From: Flavivirga spongiicola
Lineage (GTDB): Bacteria; Bacteroidota; Bacteroidia; Flavobacteriales; Flavobacteriaceae
Direction of reading: 5' to 3'
Length of the DNA: 64,000 bases
NCBI RefSeq assembly: GCF_030540825.1
Contig: NZ_JAUOEO010000001.1
Location: 4,477,001-4,541,000, forward strand
Positions within the stretch are counted from its first letter, which is position 1; every line of letters starts with the position of its first letter. Below are positions 1-8,564 of this stretch, one piece after another. The notes below the pieces were generated by a model. It made no database searches and was not told the origin of the DNA. It saw only the letters and a list, made by a program, of their open reading frames with translations. The translations under genes and the position numbers were made by a program.

Positions 1-873
1 AAGCAATAAAGAATATAGGGTTACTTTATTGCCTTTGGTTTCTCTTTCATATTGCTTCCAAGCATTCAAATGAATACTCCTTAATGGTACGAGCGAAACG
101 CTCCATGTTTTAGATTTTAAAGCGGCCTCTGTTTTATAGTTTTCTGCCATCTCAGGAAACGCTTTTTCTATACTTTCAGCCGTTACATTTTTATTAAGTA
201 ATACATAGGTGTATGCTTCATGCAGATACCAAAAATCTTTCTTCCAATCCGGAAGACTGTTTATGGAAATAAAATAATCAAATTGAATGTGTGAGTTCTT
301 TGGAAGATCTTCAATAACGCCAGTAACTTCATATTTTTGAACACTGCTTTTTGTGCCAAAAGAAATTACTTTTCCCAAGGCAGGCTCCCCTTTAAATAAT
401 TTTAATGCTACTTTTTGAGAAATGACTACGGAGGTAGGATTTAATAACATGGTAGACTTATCGCCTTCCAACAATTTAAAATCAAATATTTCGAAAAATG
501 AAGGGTCGGTATAAGTCACACCTTTCTCTCTTATATAGTCATTATTATACCCCACTATTTGCTCTGTCTGATCTAAAGCCAGTCTTGCGAACGCTTCTAC
601 TCCGGACATATTATTTTTCATGGCTTGTCCATACCCAAAAGCACTTGTTGCCCAGGCATCTGTTAGCACATCGCCTTCATAGAAATTACTTTCTACCCTG
701 TAAATTCTATCTGCTTGAGAATGAAAAGAATCGAAACTAAACTCAGCATTCACATACAAAACAATTAAAACAGATGCTGCCAACCCAATGGCTAGACCAA
801 AAATATTGATAGCAGAAAGCTTCTTATTTTTAAGCAAAATTCTAAGAGTCATTTTAAAATAGTTTTGAATCAT
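1..873 (-). CDS. ABC transporter permease, MacB/FtsX type (partial, 3' end outside window)
   Basis: The frame is open from the ATG at 873 to the window edge, giving 291 codons of an N-terminal part. It begins MIQNYFKMTLRILLKNKK, followed by one hydrophobic segment (about residues 20-42) and then a soluble periplasmic stretch, as in the MacB_PCD plus FtsX architecture. Its opening resembles that of the 811-residue permease encoded just upstream, so the two are paralogues. The family exports substrates or drives periplasmic mechanics with a LolD/MacB-like ATPase and a membrane-fusion adaptor; both are encoded upstream in the same direction (3445-5383), separated from this gene only by short gaps. 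The C-terminal FtsX membrane block is not in the window, so completeness cannot be judged. The substrate is unknown. Confidence 0.85.
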   Translation of the reverse strand, partial: MIQNYFKMTLRILLKNKKLSAINIFGLAIGLAASVLIVLYVNAEFSFDSFHSQADRIYRVESNFYEGDVLTDAWATSAFGYGQAMKNNMSGVEAFARLALDQTEQIVGYNNDYIREKGVTYTDPSFFEIFDFKLLEGDKSTMLLNPTSVVISQKVALKLFKGEPALGKVISFGTKSSVQKYEVTGVIEDLPKNSHIQFDYFISINSLPDWKKDFWYLHEAYTYVLLNKNVTAESIEKAFPEMAENYKTEAALKSKTWSVSLVPLRSIHLNAWKQYERETKGNKVTLYSLLL

Positions 874-928
874 GATTTCTATTTTTTTAAAACCTGTAAG
901 ATTTTGGAAACCTCATAGGTTTAGAGTT

Positions 929-3364
929 TTATTCAATTCGTAAGGTATCTACGGGGTTTGTTCTTACTAAAACGATGGTCTTAATACTCATAATAATTAG
1001 AGCAATACATAGCATCGCTAAACCACAGAGAATAAAAATCCACCAACTCAGTGCCGTTCTGTAAGCAAAATCTTCAAGCCAACGATTGAGTGCCCACCAA
1101 GCTATAGGCACAGCAATACTGAAAGCAATCAGAACTAACACCAAAAATTCTTTGTAAAGCAAAAAGTTTAATCGGGTTAGGGAAGCGCCCAAAATTTTTC
1201 TTATTCCTATTTCCTTTGTACGTCGTTCAATGGTATGTGTTACCAATCCCAATAATCCCATACAGCTAATTAGAATTGCAAGACCTGTAGCCCATTTTGA
1301 TAATGTGGCTGTTTTATGTTCTTGTTCATAAAATTGTTTTATAGTGCTATCCATAAAATTTACCTCAAAAACAGCTTCGGGGTAAATAGTTTTCCAAGTA
1401 TTCTTCATCTGCTTTATTATTTTGGACCACTGCATGGAAGCTTGTCTATCTAGTGAAAAATGAATGGTATTGAATTGTGAACGATGCCAATCACCAATTA
1501 ACGCCATGGGTTCTATATTTGTTTTTAGGGAACGTTGGTTAAAATCTTTCATAACACCAACAATAGGAATACGTAGGTTGTCCATCTTTAGAATTTTCCC
1601 AATAGCTTCCTGCGGGTTATTAAATCCTAATGCTTTTGAACAAGCTTCATTGATTATAAATTCCTGTACACTATCATTTAATCGTTCACGCCCTGCTAAG
1701 AGTTCTATATTATATACATTACGGTAATCTTGATCTCCATAAAGAAATTGTAAACTGGTATGAATTTCCCCTTGATTAGTATGATAGGTAACCATATTCG
1801 AAATAGTACTATTTGATGCAGGAGGGTTTCCTCCAAGACTTACAGACTTTATTTGAGGTACTGTCTTTATTGCTTCTATGAATCTTGAACGTTTATCTGC
1901 TGATGGATTGCGCCAAGTTCTAATAAATGCAGTAGCATCTGTTTTAAAACCCATATCCTTGTTTATTAAAAAATGTAATTGTTTACCGATAAGAATAGTT
2001 GCAATAATAAAAACTTGAGCGATTAGAAGTTGAAAAACGACCAAATATTTACGCAGAGAAAATTTATCTTTACCTGAAGTTATTTGATTTTTTAAAATCA
2101 ATACAGGCTTAAATTTTGAAATTACAAATGCTGGATAAAATCCTGACAACAATGTGATTATCAATAGTAATATAATAATCGATATAAGTATTTCAAAATT
2201 AGCGAATAACTCAAAATTCACCGATTGTGATATAAAATCTGAAAATACCCGAAGTAATCCAATTGAAAATAAAATTGATAAAATGGAACTGGCAGTAGTT
2301 AATAACAATGTTTCTATTAAAAACTGAAAAACAAGTTGATTTTTAGAACTTCCTAACGTTTTACGTACGCCTATTTCCTTTGCACGTTTTGTAGCTTGGG
2401 CTGTACTTAAATTAATAAAGTTAATACACCCTAAAAGGAGTAAGAGCATTGCAATATAGGATAGCCCCCAAAGAGTAGCTTTACTTGCAGGACTAGGGCT
2501 GTCATTAAAAATACCGTAATCAAGATTGAAATGTAGATCTTTCAAAGGCTGTAAATGGAATTTTCTTTCCATACCAAACGCTACCAATTGTTTATCCTCA
2601 TGCTCTTTTGCTAATATGTTTAACTGTTGTTTCACATATGATATGTGTGTATTCTTATTGGTTTTTATAAATAGTTGTGAAGCAGAATTTGTAGTATTCC
2701 AACTCGCATCAACATCTATAACTCCCATATCTTGGGTGGTTACCGTTTTTACTGAGATAAATTCTTCAAAAAGCAAATCGCTACGCTTTTTAAAATTAGC
2801 TACAATACCAATTACATTTACTGCGATAGAATCATTGTAAATAAGAGTTTTTCCTATTATTTGCTCTAAAGGCACTGATGGAAAATATTTTTGAGCCCTA
2901 TTCTCGCTAAGAACAACCTCATTAGGATTTGTCAATACATTTTCAGAAACACCAGCAAGCCATTGATAATGAAACAACTGAAAATAATTGTTGTCAGTAT
3001 AAATTACCTTTTCCAGATTCGTATAGACTTTATTTAGCTCACTATTTCTCACATTTTCAGGAGATAACGTGAAAAAAGGGCTTGCGATTTCTACTTCTGG
3101 TGTAGTATTCTTTAAACTTTCACCCAGGGGTATTGGAGTACCTGAATTATAAAACTCCCCTTCAGGAGTTGTAAAATTACTGGTAATGCGATAGATACGG
3201 TCATTATCTGGATGGAACTTATCGAAGGTAAGATCATAGAAAATAATGAGTCCAATTACAAAAGAAGCACTAAGTCCAATAGACAGTCCTATTATATTAA
3301 TTAAGGAAAACACTTTGTCCTTCCTAAGGTTTCTAAATGCTATTTTGAAATAATTTCGAACCAT
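929..3364 (-). CDS. ABC transporter permease, MacB/FtsX type (full length)
   Basis: This is an 811-residue inner-membrane permease. Its architecture is one N-terminal membrane helix (about 19-42), a periplasmic MacB_PCD domain (about 45-270), an FtsX block with three helices (about 300-440), a second helix and periplasmic domain (about 450-670), and a C-terminal FtsX block (about 690-811). The two FtsX blocks carry the repeated motif A-KEIGVRKTLG / TKEIGIRKILG typical of the family. This double-FtsX form of about 800 residues is common in Bacteroidetes. The gene follows the ATPase gene after 80 bp, is followed after 55 bp by the paralogous permease at 1-873, and belongs to the efflux operon starting at 5383. 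The substrate cannot be predicted from sequence. Confidence 0.9.
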   Translation of the reverse strand: MVRNYFKIAFRNLRKDKVFSLINIIGLSIGLSASFVIGLIIFYDLTFDKFHPDNDRIYRITSNFTTPEGEFYNSGTPIPLGESLKNTTPEVEIASPFFTLSPENVRNSELNKVYTNLEKVIYTDNNYFQLFHYQWLAGVSENVLTNPNEVVLSENRAQKYFPSVPLEQIIGKTLIYNDSIAVNVIGIVANFKKRSDLLFEEFISVKTVTTQDMGVIDVDASWNTTNSASQLFIKTNKNTHISYVKQQLNILAKEHEDKQLVAFGMERKFHLQPLKDLHFNLDYGIFNDSPSPASKATLWGLSYIAMLLLLLGCINFINLSTAQATKRAKEIGVRKTLGSSKNQLVFQFLIETLLLTTASSILSILFSIGLLRVFSDFISQSVNFELFANFEILISIIILLLIITLLSGFYPAFVISKFKPVLILKNQITSGKDKFSLRKYLVVFQLLIAQVFIIATILIGKQLHFLINKDMGFKTDATAFIRTWRNPSADKRSRFIEAIKTVPQIKSVSLGGNPPASNSTISNMVTYHTNQGEIHTSLQFLYGDQDYRNVYNIELLAGRERLNDSVQEFIINEACSKALGFNNPQEAIGKILKMDNLRIPIVGVMKDFNQRSLKTNIEPMALIGDWHRSQFNTIHFSLDRQASMQWSKIIKQMKNTWKTIYPEAVFEVNFMDSTIKQFYEQEHKTATLSKWATGLAILISCMGLLGLVTHTIERRTKEIGIRKILGASLTRLNFLLYKEFLVLVLIAFSIAVPIAWWALNRWLEDFAYRTALSWWIFILCGLAMLCIALIIMSIKTIVLVRTNPVDTLRIE

Positions 3365-3444
3365 GATTGTTCGTTTTTGATCTATTATTTTTTATTCAAT
3401 TCTTAAATGCATCAACAAATGATATAGAAACATAGATTCATTGT

Positions 3445-4122
3445 TTATATCAAACTATTCTCAGTGACTTTTTGTCCATCTAGCATTCTTATAATACGAT
3501 GGCTATATTTAGCATCATGCTCACTGTGTGTTACCATAATGATAGTAGCTCCCTGATCATTTAATTCGGTTAGTAATTCCATAACCTCGTTTCCATTACT
3601 ACTATCTAAATTTCCTGTAGGCTCATCTGCCAATATTAATTTAGGATCGTTTACTACAGCTCTAGCTACGGCTACACGTTGCTGTTGCCCACCAGAAAGC
3701 TGTTGCGGAAAATGCTTACGTCTATGCATAATTTGCATTTTTTCAAGCACTGCTTCTACCCTCTTTTTACGCTCAGCTTTTTTTATACCCGTATATATTA
3801 AAGGAAGTTCAACGTTTTCAAAAACGGTAAGTTGATCTATCAAATTAAAACTTTGAAATACAAAACCTATATTGTGTTTACGTATGTTGGCTCTTTTTCG
3901 TTCATTATAATTAATTACTTCTTCTCCATTAAAAACAAAGCTACCTCCATCTGAATCGTCTAGCATTCCTAAAATATTAAGTAAGGTAGATTTACCACAA
4001 CCTGATGGTCCCATAACTGCAATAAACTCTCCCTGTTTTACTTCAAAAGACAACTTATTTAAAGCAATCGTTTGCAGCTCTTCTGTCTTATAATATTTTT
4101 CTAAATCTTTAATTTTAATCAT
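3445..4122 (-). CDS. ABC transporter ATP-binding protein, LolD/MacB type
   Basis: This 225-residue cytoplasmic ATPase powers the two FtsX-type permeases encoded downstream. Walker A is GPSGCGKST (residues 38-46), the signature is LSGGQQQR (142-149) and Walker B with the D-loop is [12 protein letters not shown] (162-173); the H-loop His lies in MVTHSEH. Length and motifs match the LolD/MacB/FtsE subgroup. It sits 13 bp after the adaptor gene and 80 bp before the first permease, so all four genes look co-transcribed. The generic family role is mechanotransmission or efflux; a specific substrate is not visible. Confidence 0.93.
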   Translation of the reverse strand: MIKIKDLEKYYKTEELQTIALNKLSFEVKQGEFIAVMGPSGCGKSTLLNILGMLDDSDGGSFVFNGEEVINYNERKRANIRKHNIGFVFQSFNLIDQLTVFENVELPLIYTGIKKAERKKRVEAVLEKMQIMHRRKHFPQQLSGGQQQRVAVARAVVNDPKLILADEPTGNLDSSNGNEVMELLTELNDQGATIIMVTHSEHDAKYSHRIIRMLDGQKVTENSLI

Positions 4123-4135
4123 AATGTCTGTTTGT

Positions 4136-5383
4136 TTACTTTAATACCAATTCTTGTTTATCGCCGTAAGTATCATAGCTAGATGTTACAACTTTATCTC
4201 CAGGTTCCAATCCTTCTAAAACTTCATAATACTCTATATTTTTTGTACCAAGTCGAATATCGACTTTATAAGCTATCGTACCTTCTTCATTTAATTTAAA
4301 AATCCAATTGCCTCCTGTTTGTTGAAAAAAGCCTCCTTTTGGAACAAGAATAGCTTGTTTTTCTTCACTTAAAGCCAATCGTATTTGTAATGATTGCCCC
4401 CGACGAATACCTTCCACTTTTTCTTCAAAAAGCATGTCTACTTGAAATACCCCGCCAGTTACTTGAGTGTATACTTTTTTAATGATAAGTTTATATTCTT
4501 TACCATTAAAACTAAATGTTCCGCGTTGTCCAGCATAGATTCTGGAAATATAATGTTCGTTTATATCGGCACGTACTTTAAACCCACTTAAAACATCTAA
4601 TTGCCCCAAACGCTCACCTTTATTTTTAGACTGTCCAATTTCGGCATCTAACGATGTTAACTGTCCGTCAACGGGTGCTTTTACAACCAAATCTTCAACC
4701 TTTTTTCGCATTAATTTTAAGGCTCCTTGAGTTCTCACAAACGAACTTTGCACTTGATTAGCTTCTTGTTTTACCGATATGGAATCTTCTTCTAATATTT
4801 GTTGAGCAAGTTGTAAACGCTGTTTTTGATAGTTATAATTATTTTTTGATTCTTGAAATTCATGACGTCCTATAGCTTTTTCATCATACAGTTTTTTATT
4901 AAGCATATATAACCTATCGGCTTCAATAAGCGCATTCTCGACATCGGTCATTCTATTCAATTTATTAATGGTATTTTGTCGCGCTGCATTTTGAGATATC
5001 TGCATTTGCGTTAATAAGTTATAAACTGCCGTTTCCTGGTTTATTAAACTTAATTCCAAGTCGGTATTAGATAATCTGAGAATGGGTTCGCCTTGCTTCA
5101 TAATAGCACCGTCTTCTACAAATATTTCATCTACTCGGCCTCCCTCAAGAGCGTCCAAATATATAGTGGTTATGGGCATTACATTTCCGGTTACCGGAAT
5201 GTTTTCTTGAAAAATACCTTCCTTAATTTCGTTAACAGAAATTCGTTCTTTATCTACGTTTAATTTTGAACTTCCTCCAGTAGAAATAACTACAAAAGTG
5301 ATTAATGAAATCAAAAGGACTATTCCAACCGCTATACTTAACTTTTTCTTATCAAATCGTTTCTTCTCTAGAGGGATGTCCAT
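4136..5383 (-). CDS. Membrane-fusion / HlyD-type periplasmic adaptor of the efflux operon
   Basis: The start at ATG 5383 (MDIPLEKKRFDKKKLS) is preferred to the in-frame ATG 54 bp upstream. It places a charged N-terminus directly before one membrane helix (about 14-33) and puts the sigma54-like box at 5411-5425 upstream instead of inside the gene. The 415-residue product has an N-terminal anchor, a barrel-sandwich half motif, a long coiled coil (about 105-220, rich in Q, N and R), a second lipoyl half (VVKAPVDGQLTSLDAEIGQ) and beta-barrel domains. That is the layout of MacA/RND adaptors (HlyD_D23 type). It would link the inner-membrane FtsX permeases to an outer-membrane channel. It is the first gene of the operon, divergent from the NtrC-type regulator. 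Confidence 0.88.
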   Translation of the reverse strand: MDIPLEKKRFDKKKLSIAVGIVLLISLITFVVISTGGSSKLNVDKERISVNEIKEGIFQENIPVTGNVMPITTIYLDALEGGRVDEIFVEDGAIMKQGEPILRLSNTDLELSLINQETAVYNLLTQMQISQNAARQNTINKLNRMTDVENALIEADRLYMLNKKLYDEKAIGRHEFQESKNNYNYQKQRLQLAQQILEEDSISVKQEANQVQSSFVRTQGALKLMRKKVEDLVVKAPVDGQLTSLDAEIGQSKNKGERLGQLDVLSGFKVRADINEHYISRIYAGQRGTFSFNGKEYKLIIKKVYTQVTGGVFQVDMLFEEKVEGIRRGQSLQIRLALSEEKQAILVPKGGFFQQTGGNWIFKLNEEGTIAYKVDIRLGTKNIEYYEVLEGLEPGDKVVTSSYDTYGDKQELVLK

Positions 5384-5410
5384 GCTATAGTAAAATTTAT
5401 ATTCTATACA

Positions 5411-5425
5411 GGCATTATTGTGCCA
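5411..5425 (-). promoter_or_regulatory. Possible sigma54 (-24/-12) promoter of the efflux operon
   Basis: Read on the minus strand the site is TGGCACAATAATGCC. TGGCAC matches the -24 half of the sigma54 consensus and TGC matches the -12 half, but the GG-to-GC spacing is 9 instead of the usual 10 bases. The box lies 28 bp upstream of the preferred adaptor start and would give a leader of roughly 15-20 nt. It is also the inverted repeat GGCA-N6-TGCC, so an operator role is an alternative. The neighbouring divergent gene encodes a sigma54 activator, which makes the reading attractive. The spacing defect keeps confidence low. Confidence 0.4.
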
Positions 5426-5480
5426 TATTATAAACATCTTTAAATCAGCATATTAAAAACACAAAGCAAGTAATAGGTGT

Positions 5481-5505
5481 TCGAAAATGATACAATCATG
5501 TTCGA
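5481..5505. promoter_or_regulatory. 25-bp imperfect dyad, likely binding site (enhancer) of the NtrC-type regulator
   Basis: The left arm TCGAAAATGAT and the right arm ATCATGTTCGA are inverted copies with 10 of 11 positions pairing around the centre ACA. The heptamer TGTTCGA also recurs in direct orientation at 5478 and 5499, exactly 21 bp (two helical turns) apart. The dyad centre is about 68 bp upstream of the sigma54-like box and 93 bp upstream of the regulator gene, a normal place for an enhancer of a sigma54 activator that controls the divergent operon and possibly itself. The dyad is seen directly; the bound protein is inferred. Confidence 0.55.
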
Positions 5506-5585
5506 TAATAAAACACTTTTAATCAATACAATATTTATACTTTAATAATTTTTAATGAGCTCATTATTATTGTAATATTGTAATT

Positions 5586-6932
5586 ATGTTGTTAAAAAAC
5601 GCTAACATATTAGTTGTAGACGATGATGCCGATGTGCTAACTGCTATGAGGTTATTATTAAAATCTAAAGTTAAAGATGTTGTTGTAGAAAAAAACCCAG
5701 GCAACATAGTTTCTTTGATACGGAAAATTAAATTTGATATTATTATTCTTGATATGAATTTTAACGGCCTTATACATACCGGTAACGAAGGTATTTATTG
5801 GCTTAACAAAATTAAAGAAATTGATAAAGAAGTCTCCGTTGTTTTAATAACGGCTTACGGAGATTTAGATTTAGCTATACGCTCTTTAAAAGAAGGGGCT
5901 TCAGATTTTTTAGTAAAACCTTGGGAAAATACCAAGCTCATAGAATCTATTACAGACATACTTCATAAAAAGAAATCAAACACATTTAAAAAAGCAGATT
6001 TTTCAATTACACGAACCGAAATATTAGGTGAAAGTCATGCCATGAATGATGTTTTTTTGAAGATAAAAAAAATTGCTCCAACCGATGCCAATATTCTAAT
6101 TCTTGGAGAAAATGGCACAGGTAAAGATTTAATTGCTAAAGCCATACACGATAATTCATTACGGAAAAACAAGCCTTTCGTTAAAGTTGATGTAGGATCC
6201 CTAACTGCTACACTTTTTGAAAGCGAATTATTCGGATATAAAAAAGGGGCTTTTACAGATGCAAAAAATGATAGACCCGGAAGATTTGTAGCTGCAGATG
6301 GCGGTACTCTTTTTTTAGATGAAATAGGAAATATTAGCCTGCAACAACAGGCTAAACTTTTAACCGTTTTACAAAATCGGAAAGTAACACCTTTAGGCTC
6401 CAATAATTCTATAGACATTAATATAAGACTAATCTGTGCTACAAATTTAAACATAGAATTTCTTGCAAATGAGGCCCATTTTAGAAAAGACCTTATTTAT
6501 AGAATCAATACTGTAGAAATTATCGTTCCGCCTTTAAGGGATAGGGATAAAGATATTGTTTTACTGGCTAAACATTTTATTAAGCTATATGCTGAAAAGT
6601 ATTTAAAATCCAGCTTTAAATTGGATGATGGCTTTATTGAAAAATTAAAAAGCTATTGTTTCCCTGGTAATGTCCGAGAACTTCAATATGCCCTAGAAAG
6701 AGCAGTAATTATGGCGGATGGAGACTGCTTATATAAAGAAGATTTGGTATTTTCTCCTATAGAAAAAAAAGGAAATAATATAGGCACTCCCGATTTAAAA
6801 CTTGAAACCATTGAGAAAAATGCCATTTTAAAAGTTATTGAAAAAAATAATGGCAACATTTCTAAATCTGCTAAAGAATTAGGAATAACACGAACAGCGC
6901 TTTATAGAAGATTAAACAAGTATGGCTTATAG
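5586..6932 (+). CDS. Sigma54-dependent response regulator (NtrC family)
   Basis: The 448-residue regulator has three domains. The receiver (about 6-125) has an acidic VVDDDAD pocket, phospho-acceptor D56 in IIILDMNF and the K of LVKPW. The AAA+ domain (about 145-375) has Walker A GENGTGKD (174-181) and the sigma54-contact loop GAFTDA (221-226), where Asp replaces the Gly of canonical GAFTGA. The C-terminus is a Fis-type helix-turn-helix (about 405-448). It activates sigma54 promoters when phosphorylated by the kinase encoded next, whose gene overlaps by 11 bp. The divergent efflux operon and the 25-bp dyad between them point to that operon as the target. The GAFTDA variant is not evidence of loss of function by itself. 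Confidence 0.94.
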   Translation: MLLKNANILVVDDDADVLTAMRLLLKSKVKDVVVEKNPGNIVSLIRKIKFDIIILDMNFNGLIHTGNEGIYWLNKIKEIDKEVSVVLITAYGDLDLAIRSLKEGASDFLVKPWENTKLIESITDILHKKKSNTFKKADFSITRTEILGESHAMNDVFLKIKKIAPTDANILILGENGTGKDLIAKAIHDNSLRKNKPFVKVDVGSLTATLFESELFGYKKGAFTDAKNDRPGRFVAADGGTLFLDEIGNISLQQQAKLLTVLQNRKVTPLGSNNSIDINIRLICATNLNIEFLANEAHFRKDLIYRINTVEIIVPPLRDRDKDIVLLAKHFIKLYAEKYLKSSFKLDDGFIEKLKSYCFPGNVRELQYALERAVIMADGDCLYKEDLVFSPIEKKGNNIGTPDLKLETIEKNAILKVIEKNNGNISKSAKELGITRTALYRRLNKYGL

Positions 6933-8316
6933 AAAATATAAATTAGCTCTAGTAATTAGAGTCATCATTTTATTTTTTGCGCTAACGGCCTTAGCGTTTG
7001 CTATAAGTATACTAGATTTTCAAAAGAACTTGCCTCTTAATATCGTCATACTAATTCCTATATTATTTATTTTATTTTATTCCTTTAGAAATCTTTATCG
7101 ATTCGTTTTTAGAAGGTTTTCTGAAATGGATGATTTTTTTGAATCGGTAAAATATCGAGATTTTTCACGGTGGTTTAACGAAAAATCTGGAGCGGAAGAT
7201 CTTAGAGAATTGCATAAAGGTTTTAACGAAGTTAATAAAACCATACATGAGATAAATAAAGAAAAGGAAGCTCAGCATTTATATCTTAAAAAAATCCTCG
7301 AATTAATTAATACAGGTATTATTGCATATAACATAGACTCTGGCGAAGTTTTATGGATTAACGATTCATTTAAAAAAAATCTAAACATTCCTTCACTTAA
7401 AAACATCCAATTTGTAAAAAATAGAAAACCAGATTTATTTGATTCCGTTTTCGTGAAAAATCACACAAGTGAAAATAGTATTACAGTAGACATTGAAAAT
7501 GAAAAAACAAAACTATTAATTGCGAGTTCTATTTTTCAGATAAAAGAACATTCTTATAAACTTATAGTTATACAAAATATTGATAGCACCCTAACGCAAA
7601 ACGAAACGGAGGCATGGAAGAAATTATTAAGTGTGATGACCCATGAAATAATGAACTCTATTGCACCAATATCGTCATTAGCAGAAACTTTACAATCTAA
7701 AGTCCAACAATCTATAGAACATCCAGAAAATCATCAAATAGATATGAACGATTTAGATACTGGTATTGAAAGCATTAAGAAAAGAAGCGAAGGTTTATTA
7801 AAATTTGCAAAAACCTACAGAAGTTTGAATAAAATCACCAAACTTAATTTAAGTAAAATATTGGTGGTTGAATTATTTGAAAATATAAAAACGTTAATGC
7901 TTCCATCCCTTGAAAGCAAGGGCATTGCATTACATTTTGAAATTGAAAATTTTAATCTTGAAATAGAAATAGACTCTTATTTGATTGAACAAGTACTCAT
8001 TAACTTAATACTTAACTCCGTTGAAGCCTGTAAAGGTATTGAGTCACCAAAAATTATTTTGTCAACTCAAAAGAGTATTGATGGACAACCTATAATTCGA
8101 ATAAAAGACAATGGTAAAGGCATTCCAAACGAAATAATTGATGACGTATTTATTCCCTTTTTTAGTACTAAAAAATCTGGTGGTGGTATTGGATTAAGTC
8201 TTTGTAAACAAATTATGCATCTCCATAAGGGGAGAATTCAAGTAAAAAGTATAGAAGAGAAAGGTACAATTGTTAGTTTAATATTCCATAAATTAAAAAA
8301 AGAGGAAAGTTATTAA
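6922..8316 (+). CDS. Membrane sensor histidine kinase, partner of the NtrC-type regulator
   Basis: The 464-residue kinase has two N-terminal membrane helices (about 8-30 and 38-55) with almost no loop between them, so it probably senses at or within the membrane. A HAMP/PAS-like cytoplasmic linker (about 60-220) follows. The phosphorylated His is H241 in MTHEIMNSIAPISSL, and the HATPase domain has an N box near NLILNSVEAC, DNGKGIP and GGGIGLSLCKQ. The ATG lies inside the last codons of the regulator gene, which suggests translational coupling. It should phosphorylate the regulator at D56 in response to an envelope signal. The ligand is not deducible. Confidence 0.92.
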   Translation: MAYRKYKLALVIRVIILFFALTALAFAISILDFQKNLPLNIVILIPILFILFYSFRNLYRFVFRRFSEMDDFFESVKYRDFSRWFNEKSGAEDLRELHKGFNEVNKTIHEINKEKEAQHLYLKKILELINTGIIAYNIDSGEVLWINDSFKKNLNIPSLKNIQFVKNRKPDLFDSVFVKNHTSENSITVDIENEKTKLLIASSIFQIKEHSYKLIVIQNIDSTLTQNETEAWKKLLSVMTHEIMNSIAPISSLAETLQSKVQQSIEHPENHQIDMNDLDTGIESIKKRSEGLLKFAKTYRSLNKITKLNLSKILVVELFENIKTLMLPSLESKGIALHFEIENFNLEIEIDSYLIEQVLINLILNSVEACKGIESPKIILSTQKSIDGQPIIRIKDNGKGIPNEIIDDVFIPFFSTKKSGGGIGLSLCKQIMHLHKGRIQVKSIEEKGTIVSLIFHKLKKEESY

Positions 8317-8467
8317 ATAAACCTTTTATCCTATCCCCTACATTCTAATTCAATAGTCATGAGTCCCTTGATGATGTCGTTTTGATTTAGAAAGCTGTTT
8401 CCTAGAAATAGAAAACAACCTCCCTAAGAAATATTACTTTTATAAACAATCGTATTTTCAATATGTT

Positions 8468-8536
8468 AAAATAGCAGCTATTTTCTTAAAGTATTCTTAA
8501 ATTTTGATACAAATTATTATACAAATACTAATTTTC
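8468..8536 (+). promoter_or_regulatory. Candidate operator and Bacteroidetes-type promoter before the M14 genes
   Basis: The dyad AAAATAGC-A-GCTATTTT lies at 8468-8484. Downstream are TTTG at 8503-8506 and TAATTTTC at 8529-8536, separated by 22 bp. This resembles the Bacteroidetes -33 TTTG and -7 TAnnTTTG pattern with one mismatch in the last base. It stands about 30 bp before the peptidase start codon. The background is AT-rich, so the promoter part is weak; the dyad is perfect. Confidence 0.3.
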
Positions 8537-8564
8537 GAAACTTAAAAATAACCGCTAAATTAAT

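Noticed and set aside
498..740. Plus-strand open frame opposite the partial permease
   Set aside because: It lies antisense to a well supported membrane-protein gene and has no features of its own.
5384..5437. Longer N-terminus for the adaptor protein (start at 5437)
   Set aside because: The extra residues break the normal charged start before the membrane helix and would place the sigma54-like box inside the gene.
6221..6226. Asp in GAFTDA of the NtrC-type regulator as a loss-of-function sign (the numbers are approximate gene positions; the motif is residues 221-226)
   Set aside because: The Phe-Thr core that touches sigma54 is kept and the rest of the AAA+ domain is intact, so a functional variant is more likely.
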